A stretch of 64,000 bases of DNA from the NCBI GenBank assembly GCA_020631735.1, contig CM036199.1, positions 15,778,834-15,842,833 on the forward strand, in the 5' to 3' direction. Position 1 is the stretch's first letter. Each line of letters begins with the position of its first letter. The stretch is from Saccharum officinarum (taxonomy: Eukaryota > Streptophyta > Magnoliopsida > Poales > Poaceae). A program made the position numbers and the translations under genes. A model generated the notes under the pieces. It worked only from the letters and a program-made list of their open reading frames with translations, was not told the origin of the DNA and did not search any database. Below, in pieces: positions 58,033-64,000 of this stretch.

Positions 58033-61000
58033 TGTAACACTCCGGTGTTACGCAAGCATTTGCATGGCAATCATATGCATGGCATTTCATATCATCATAA
58101 TCATACCTGTTAATATTATAATTTGAGTGAAATAAAAGCTTAGAAAGTGGTATTTGAGATGTAATATATTAATGTGCTAATCACATTCCATCAAAAATTG
58201 TGCAACTAAAAATTTTATATCACTTAGAATTATAGGTCAAAATTTTTGGAGCAACTAAATGACTCAAAGTTTTGTCAAAAAGCTTGTTCAAAAATATTAA
58301 TTAAAATATTCAAAAATCCTCTCTAAATTAGCTTTTATTCTTCAATTCAAAATCTATTGGGAATTTTTAGTTGGCCCCTTAATCAAAGTTGTAGAGAATT
58401 AAATTCTAAGCAACTTTTATTTTGGGTCAATTCCAGAAAATGTCTTCTTCTTGTTCAAAATGGGGTTTGAAATCTGTGTTTGAATTTGATTTGAAATAAA
58501 AAATTTGAAAAAAATCAAATCCAGCTTAGCAGGCCGCCGCCTCGGATTCGGCCCGCTGGCCGAATCGGCCCGCGCCACTCCCGCGCGCGTGCCCGCAGCC
58601 GCCTCCGCCTCGGCCCGGCCTGCCTCCGCGTCGCTCCTCTTCTTCCCGCCCGCGCGCGCGCACGCTGGCGCCCCGGCAGAGCACGCCCGCCGCGTGGCGG
58701 CCGCATGCCGGCGACGCCACCGCGTGGCCACCCGTGGACCCCGCGCGCTCCGCCTCAAAGCACCGCGCGCGCCTGCCCTCCATCCACTCGCCCCCTCGCT
58801 CGCTCACCCTCCACTCCCCCTCTCCAAAAACCGAGCGGGCGAGCGGCTCATCGCCGAGAGCTCCACCTCCGCTCCCCGTTCCGACATCGACCCTCCACCG
58901 CCACCAAATCCGTCTTGCACCAAGCTCCGCCACTCCCTTGCCTCCTCCGAACGGGTGTCGCCATCCCCTCGTTTGCCTCGGTAGGGCTCAATTTCCCTCG
59001 CTCCGCCGCGCCACCGCGACGGTGCCATCGAGCCCGTGCCCCGCGCACCGCCTCACTCGCTCTCTCTCTGCCTTCCCGCGTGCCCTTCACGTGTTCGCTA
59101 CTCCCTTGCGAGCATGTTGCGCTCCTTAGCTGGTCACGGTTTGGCCGGAGCCGGCCGTTGGCCCTCGGCCGCCGCCGTGACGGCGAGACCATGGACGCCG
59201 GCGACCGCGCTCCGTTTCCCCCTCCTCTCGGTGGACTGGGCTACGCCCTGTGGGCCGCGCCCCGAGCAGGCCGGCTCGGCCGTTCCCCCGCGCGCGCGAT
59301 GCCAGGCCGAGAACGGCTATGGGCCGCTTGATTCCCCGGGCCGGCCCAGTGCCGTTATAAAAATCCATTTCCATTTTCTTTTATTATTCTTGATGAAAAT
59401 GCTTTGAAAATTTTCTTAGCAGTCATTTCAGCTCTAAAAATTGTGAAATAAATTTCTAGAGATTCATTGGAACCAGATCTACAATCTAAAAATATTGCAT
59501 GTCATTTTTGGAATACTTTTCTGTAGAGCTTTAATTAATTCTTAATATTGCTGATATCTTGTAAAATAGCTAGTAAATCCTATTTGTATCAGAAAAATAT
59601 GATTTCAAGTTTGTTAATCTTCTTATATCATGTACTTCCTAGGAAAAATATGTTTCATGCATGTGCTGTGGGAAAATGTTGAAGTGTAGTTCAAGTGCCT
59701 TTAATGGCTGGTTTTTGTTATTTTTGCTAGAGAGCAAACTTTGTATAAAACATGCATGTGATAATTTTTGTACAGTCATAGTATGCTATAAAGAACCTAG
59801 AAAAAATATTAATTCTGTTGTTTGACACTTTTCATAGTACAAAGTAATTTCATGCTTATTTTTATGCCATAGCTTGTCATTTTTGTATAGGATGGTTTAC
59901 TTATCCAAATGCCATGAAATTTTTATAGTAGTCTGTTTAGAGTAGTATTATGCTACTGTAATTTTCTTAGATTTTTAGGAGCATCAGAAATATATGTTGC
60001 TATTCAAACCTACTATTATTACTTAGGGTTTAAGCAAGTGTTGCTTTAAGTGTGATTAAGAAATTAGTAAAGCTTTGGTGTATCTTTGAAGCATTTCATA
60101 AGATAGGTTAACTTAACATAATAGTAGTTGAAGAGAATGCAGTAGATGACATGTGCTTGTAGTGTATAGTTTCTTGGATGATGTTGACTACCTTGCATTT
60201 CAACATATTCATTGCATTCATCTCCTTCGATGCACACTTGCATAATCACTTACGCGCATTGCATCATACAGGATCGCAAACCGAGAACCCAGTCGTCTTA
60301 CCCGAGGAGCCAGAGGAGCAGATCGAGGTGCAGCAGGAGGAGGTGACAGAAGCCGAAGAAGAGGTCGGTGAAGATCTCCCGGAGTGCCCCGATCACCGTC
60401 CGAGTTCCTTCGAGAGAGGCAAGCCCCGGAGCATTTCTCTCCCGGTTTGCAAATAATTTATTATTAACTTTACTTAATTTGATGCATTACGTTTAGGAGT
60501 TGTTTGCAAACGTTGCTGCATTATACCTTGCTTACCTTGGTTATACTATATCCTTGTTACCCTGGTATCCGCAGTCGAGTCAATGCTTAGCTGGCTTAGA
60601 CCGGTAGAAGTCGGGTGATTTCCTGTCACCTGCGAGCTATAGGTGGTTACCTGGATCTGTTTGGATAACTATGAAGTCATGGTATAACTAAGTGTGAAAT
60701 GAAATTGAGACCGGGCGGAAACTTGCAGGGTTTTGGACTGTAGTGTTTTCCGTCTGTGTCGATTAAGGACCGTCCGTTGTTGTCCCTCGGGTCATGTTGA
60801 ACGCATGCCTCACATTTAGCTGGCCGGATAAAGTACCTTCCGACCGCGAAACTGGGAGATTATTCGGGCCGAGTGGATTGCCCGCAACGCACTGTACCGG
60901 AGCAGTAGTGGCAGGATACGGGGGCGCGATGATAAGGCCAAAGAGCAGTCGGGCGGCCCCGGGGTACAAGTGGTTCCTGGCAAGCTCGCGACTTTACCTG

Positions 61001-61893
61001 AATGGTTGACTCGGCGACCAACACCTCACTTTAGCGGGTGAGTGAGGTTTGTGTGAGGAATAACTTACCAGCTGGTTAATAATCGATTCGAATCGCCATC
61101 GTTCACTGGATAGTGAACACTTGACTTGAGCTACTTCATCGTAGTAATATTGATGGAACACTTGGACAGTTATATGAATTATGCCATAATGGAAGTTGTT
61201 AATGATCAATCGTAATCATTACTTGCTTAATTACATGGTTACTTTAGTACAGGTGCAAATGTAGTTGACAGGTTAATAAAGATTTAACTTGATGCAAAGC
61301 TGTTGTAAAGGTTTTCATAAATGCTAAAAATGCTTTTCTTGCAAATGAGTTAGCTATCCTACCAGAAAGCCTATCATGATTCCTTGGTGTCTTTTATTTC
61401 TGGTTTATGACGGGTAAGTCTAGCTGAGTACCTTCTCGTACTCAGGGCTTTGTTCCCACTTGTTGCAGATGGACAGATATACTATGGCTATTGTATCAAC
61501 TGTCTCTATCCTGCAATGGGCGAAGCATAGGACCATGGGCAATGGTCATTCGTACTTCTCGTCTGATGCTTTTGCTGGAGATGATCACAAGCTGGCACTT
61601 TATTTAAAAATGTTGTGTGTGTGCGTGATTTGAACTACCGCTTCCGCTACTCTTATTCAAACCTGGTTTGTAATAACTATGTTTAAACTCCGATGTATTT
61701 TATGCCGCGAACATTTATGTAACTTATGATGGTGACCGCTAAACTTAGTACGATCTTGGCTGTTATGTGAAATGGTTTGAAATCCGTCGAGATTTCATGG
61801 ACTACTGGGTTATACGGGCTTAAGTTGGTTAAATTGTCCTTTCGTTGGATGATTTTCCTACTTAATCTCGTATAATTGGGCGGTTCTGTTACA
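58033..61893 (+). repeat. 5' LTR of the histone-tail element (3,861 bp)
   Basis: Begins TGTAACAC, ends TCTGTTACA. A strongly GC-rich zone lies at about 58540-59340, with a TTATAAAAATCC sequence at 59354-59365 after it. Open frames in the GC zone on several frames and strands are composition effects. Confidence 0.87.
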
Positions 61894-61895
61894 GC

Positions 61896-61907
61896 TGGCA
61901 TCGGAGC
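61896..61907 (+). other. Primer-binding site
   Basis: TGGCATCGGAGC, two bases after the LTR, one base different from the site at 25568. Confidence 0.78.
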
Positions 61908-62682
61908 CAGGTTTAGCGTAATTACTGTTCATAAGTGTATTTAAAACAAAATTCTATTTAAAAAGTGTGATTTTAAAACTAAATGTGTGCTAGTGGTCAT
62001 ATCCTGTATGCCCAGTTAAGGACTCTAGGTGGATATTTAAGTACTAACTTGGGGTTCTTGCACCATATTTCTCTTTCGTTGCTCATACGGCGTGATATTG
62101 TATGAGTGCCACTTAATTGAGTGGTAATGTATGGATCAGTTACCTCTACGCTTTGGTAAGTGTGAGCTGTGAGAGCATGATCGGATACACCGCCGATCTA
62201 GGGAGAGTGTTTTATATGATACTAGAATAATTACATGTTGTACACATGTTTTTATGAAAGTATCGCATGTGTGGGTGTTCCGTCCGTTGAGGTGATGCCG
62301 TCAATAGGACGATGTGTTTGGGTAGTTACTACCGTTGTACACGCATCTGGGGATTCGTGTAGAGCGTGTAGGTAGATTTACTGCTTTCATGCATTCATGG
62401 GGAATGGGCTGAAATGAATTTTCTGCAGGTACATAACAGCGTGTATCGTGTAGATCGAATTAGTTACGTATATGAGAGATCGTTGTATGCCACCGAATTC
62501 ATCGTTAGATGTCTTTATTTTCTAAGTTTGTGAGAACGTAAGACTCGCGCATGCATCATACTGCCTAAGCATTTCATTCATAACCTGCATTCCTCCCCTT
62601 ATAAAAGGATTATCCCAGTTTGATAAAAGTGACATCAACTTAAAATATGTTCTCACCAGGTAATTTAAAACTTGTGCTACAG
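61908..62682 (+). other. Leader of the histone-tail element
   Basis: It is homologous to about 25580-26300 of the other gypsy element (GTGGTCATATCCTGTATG, CTAACTTGGGGTTCTTG, CTCATACGGCGTG). It ends TGCTACAG immediately before the ATG, which looks like a splice acceptor, so the protein may be made from a spliced RNA. Confidence 0.6.
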
Positions 62683-63675
62683 ATGGCCCGCACGAAGAAG
62701 ACTGCCCGTAAGTCCACTGGTGGAAGAGCACCACGTCACCAGATGGCCCCGCGGGAGCACCGCAGCACGGACACTTTTCTAAGTGAGTTTGGCATGCCCA
62801 CCTTGCTTTGGAGAGTGCTCCATGATGTGGGGTACCCAGAGGGTCAAGAGCCGGTGTACTCTTGGAATGAGAGCCAGCTAGCTGAGGATGGACTTGCAAT
62901 AGTGGAGATCACCGTTCCTGCCCTTGGTGATGCGCCAGAATGGGATGGTTGGCATTTGGAGTTTGAAGGACGCACTCCAGTTGAGGGTGCAGAGGGTGCA
63001 GCCTTTCACGTCATCCGAGACATAATGAGCAGGTTTCCTAATGAGTTGGCAGCAGCCTTGGCCGGTACCTTCCCGAGAGATGATCCTCGTGATGCCATTT
63101 GGGTGCAGCCACAAGGTAGTGCCTTGGTCAGAGGCCCAAGTGAAGGACAGGCTAGCGACAACCACACGATGAGTGCCATGTATGCAGCCATCAGAGCATA
63201 TCAGGGTCTTGAGAATACCTATTGGACCTTGACTGGTCTAAGAGGTAATGATCGGCTTGAAGCAAGGAAGCAGAAGAAGAAGCAAGCACGTGCTATAGCT
63301 AGCTTGCAGGAGCAGTTGGCCGACATGAGCTTGCAGCGAGATCGGGCTCTCGAGAGAGGTGAGAGTGCTATGCAGCGGGTGCAGACGTTGACTCAGGCCA
63401 ACAGAAATGCAGATCGCATGATGGGACAGCTAGTGCAGGAAAGGAATGAAGCCTGGAACGAGAGGGACCTTCTCAGGCAAAGGGTCGAGGAGCTAGAAGG
63501 GTATAACGCCAACTTGCATGAAGAGTTCCATGCCCTCTACAACGGGATAGGCCCGTACGCTCCTCCGGACGCCGCCCAGATGGACGTCGACGACGACGCC
63601 GCTACTGATGGTAGCGATGGTGACGCCTCCGACCTCGACGACGCCCCAAGGAGTAGGCTAGTTGCCTTGCGTTAG
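62683..63675 (+). CDS. Histone H3 tail-mimic protein with coiled coil and acidic tail (330 aa)
   Basis: I chose ATG 62683 because the residues after it are ARTKKTARKSTGGRAPRHQM, nearly the histone H3 N-terminus, and because AG directly precedes it. An upstream in-frame ATG at 62647 would bury that tail. In H3 numbering R2, T3, K4, R8, K9, S10, T11 and R17 are kept; Q5K, K14R, K18H and L20M differ. Met-Ala is a good context for Met removal, which would leave Ala1 free as in H3. Then follow a region of unknown fold (about 25-190, with WRVLHDVGYPEG), a basic patch RKQKKKQAR (195-203, possible nuclear signal), a predicted coiled coil (about 203-285) and an acidic end (296-321). There is no histone fold, zinc knuckle or catalytic motif. 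The frame is intact. The role is unknown; binding H3 readers or writers is an inference. Confidence 0.85.
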   Translation: MARTKKTARKSTGGRAPRHQMAPREHRSTDTFLSEFGMPTLLWRVLHDVGYPEGQEPVYSWNESQLAEDGLAIVEITVPALGDAPEWDGWHLEFEGRTPVEGAEGAAFHVIRDIMSRFPNELAAALAGTFPRDDPRDAIWVQPQGSALVRGPSEGQASDNHTMSAMYAAIRAYQGLENTYWTLTGLRGNDRLEARKQKKKQARAIASLQEQLADMSLQRDRALERGESAMQRVQTLTQANRNADRMMGQLVQERNEAWNERDLLRQRVEELEGYNANLHEEFHALYNGIGPYAPPDAAQMDVDDDAATDGSDGDASDLDDAPRSRLVALR

Positions 63676-64000
63676 TGATAGGCTTTATCGCGATGGCCCT
63701 CTTTTGGTTCCCATGTATCATGTTGTATCTTGTTCGATCTTGAGACTGGTGATCTTTTGGATCTTGGTTGTGTATGTGATGCTTGAACACATAAAAGTCC
63801 AGTGTATGTATGCTGGCAACGTGGTTGTATGGAACGCGATGTTGCATTCGAAGTAATTTGATTAGTGATGTTGTTTTAATTGGAATGTGATTATTGTGCC
63901 TCTGTTTTATTGCATGACTTGTTCTCTCCAATAAATTCAGTATGGCATGATTGTTCATTCGGATACAATTACTACCACTTCGCTCAATTATTACTTGTTG
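63676..64000 (+). other. 3' region of the histone-tail ORF with a polyadenylation signal
   Basis: No coding frame continues. The sequence is T/G-rich like a plant 3' UTR and holds AATAAA at 63930-63935, preceded by GTTTTATTGC. This suggests a separate transcript or a long spacer before gag. Confidence 0.5.

Larger units (their letters stand above)
58033..64000 (+). mobile_element. Ty3-gypsy-type LTR retrotransposon carrying a histone-tail ORF (5' part, runs off the window)
   Basis: It begins with a 3.86-kb LTR (TGTAACACTCC ... GGTTCTGTTACA), a primer-binding site, and a leader homologous to that of the element at 19994-34819. Shared LTR segments include TAGACCGGTAGAAGTCGGGT and GGGTAAGTCTAGCTGAGTAC. 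The first ORF downstream of the leader is not gag but the protein at 62683. No gag or pol motif appears before 64000, so whether it is autonomous cannot be decided here. The 5' flank is TATAT (58028-58032); the matching copy lies outside. Confidence 0.88.

Noticed and set aside
58505..58984. 159-codon open frame in the LTR of the histone-tail element.
   Set aside because: Ala/Arg/Pro-rich composition effect with long frames on all sides; it lies in a promoter-like LTR region.
62683..63675. Reading the histone-tail ORF as a histone H3 gene or variant.
   Set aside because: Only the first 21 residues resemble H3. The alpha-N helix and the histone fold are absent, and the rest is coiled coil and acidic tail.

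Overview
The window is plant nuclear DNA from a grass, most likely a panicoid such as a sorghum, sugarcane or Miscanthus relative. That placement is inferred from very GC-rich host exons beside AT-rich intergenic DNA, Tourist, Stowaway and CACTA MITEs, long-LTR chromovirus-like elements, a SIRE/Maximus-type solo LTR and L1-type LINEs. Host coding content is small; more than half of the window can be assigned to transposable elements.

Layout. 1-965: intron and last exon of a DUF4057/HN1-like gene (+). 1595-1667: tRNA-Arg(ACG) (-). 1938-10155: a monosaccharide transporter (STP/MST) gene (-), broken by a one-base deletion in exon 3 and by an intact Ty1-copia element (4972-9887) with identical 201-bp LTRs inserted in exon 1. 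10.2-17.2 kb: promoter side, then a dense cluster of MITEs, a foldback element and a hAT element with an 8-bp target duplication. 17.3-35.7 kb: an apparent old minus-strand LTR split by a complete 14.8-kb Ty3-gypsy chromovirus (19994-34819, TSD GCAGA). Its polyprotein keeps one frame interrupted by four nonsense codons, and its 3' LTR carries a 2-kb internal deletion. 36750-38987: a solo LTR with TSD CACGC. 39.1-44.9 kb: a degenerate repeat array and two LINE remnants. 45425-47659: a hAT element encoding a truncated BED-finger transposase. 48.5-50.5 kb: two Stowaway elements and a CACTA element. 51.4-52.0 kb: a second, decayed sugar-transporter fragment (+). 53.8-57.9 kb: MITEs and a third LINE fragment. 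58033-64000: the 5' LTR and leader of another Ty3-gypsy-type element that runs off the window.

The most notable object is the ORF at 62683-63675 inside that last element. It encodes a 330-residue protein whose N-terminus copies the histone H3 tail (17 of the first 21 residues after Met1, including the K4, R8, K9, S10 and R17 positions). It has no histone fold; instead a basic patch, a long coiled coil and an acidic C-terminus follow. It sits where gag lies in the related element and is followed by an AATAAA signal. I infer a retrotransposon-encoded histone-tail mimic that could dock onto, or decoy, H3 readers or writers.

All family calls come from reading the sequence; no database search was run. 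Element boundaries with matching target-site duplications are firm. Calls without them are marked lower.
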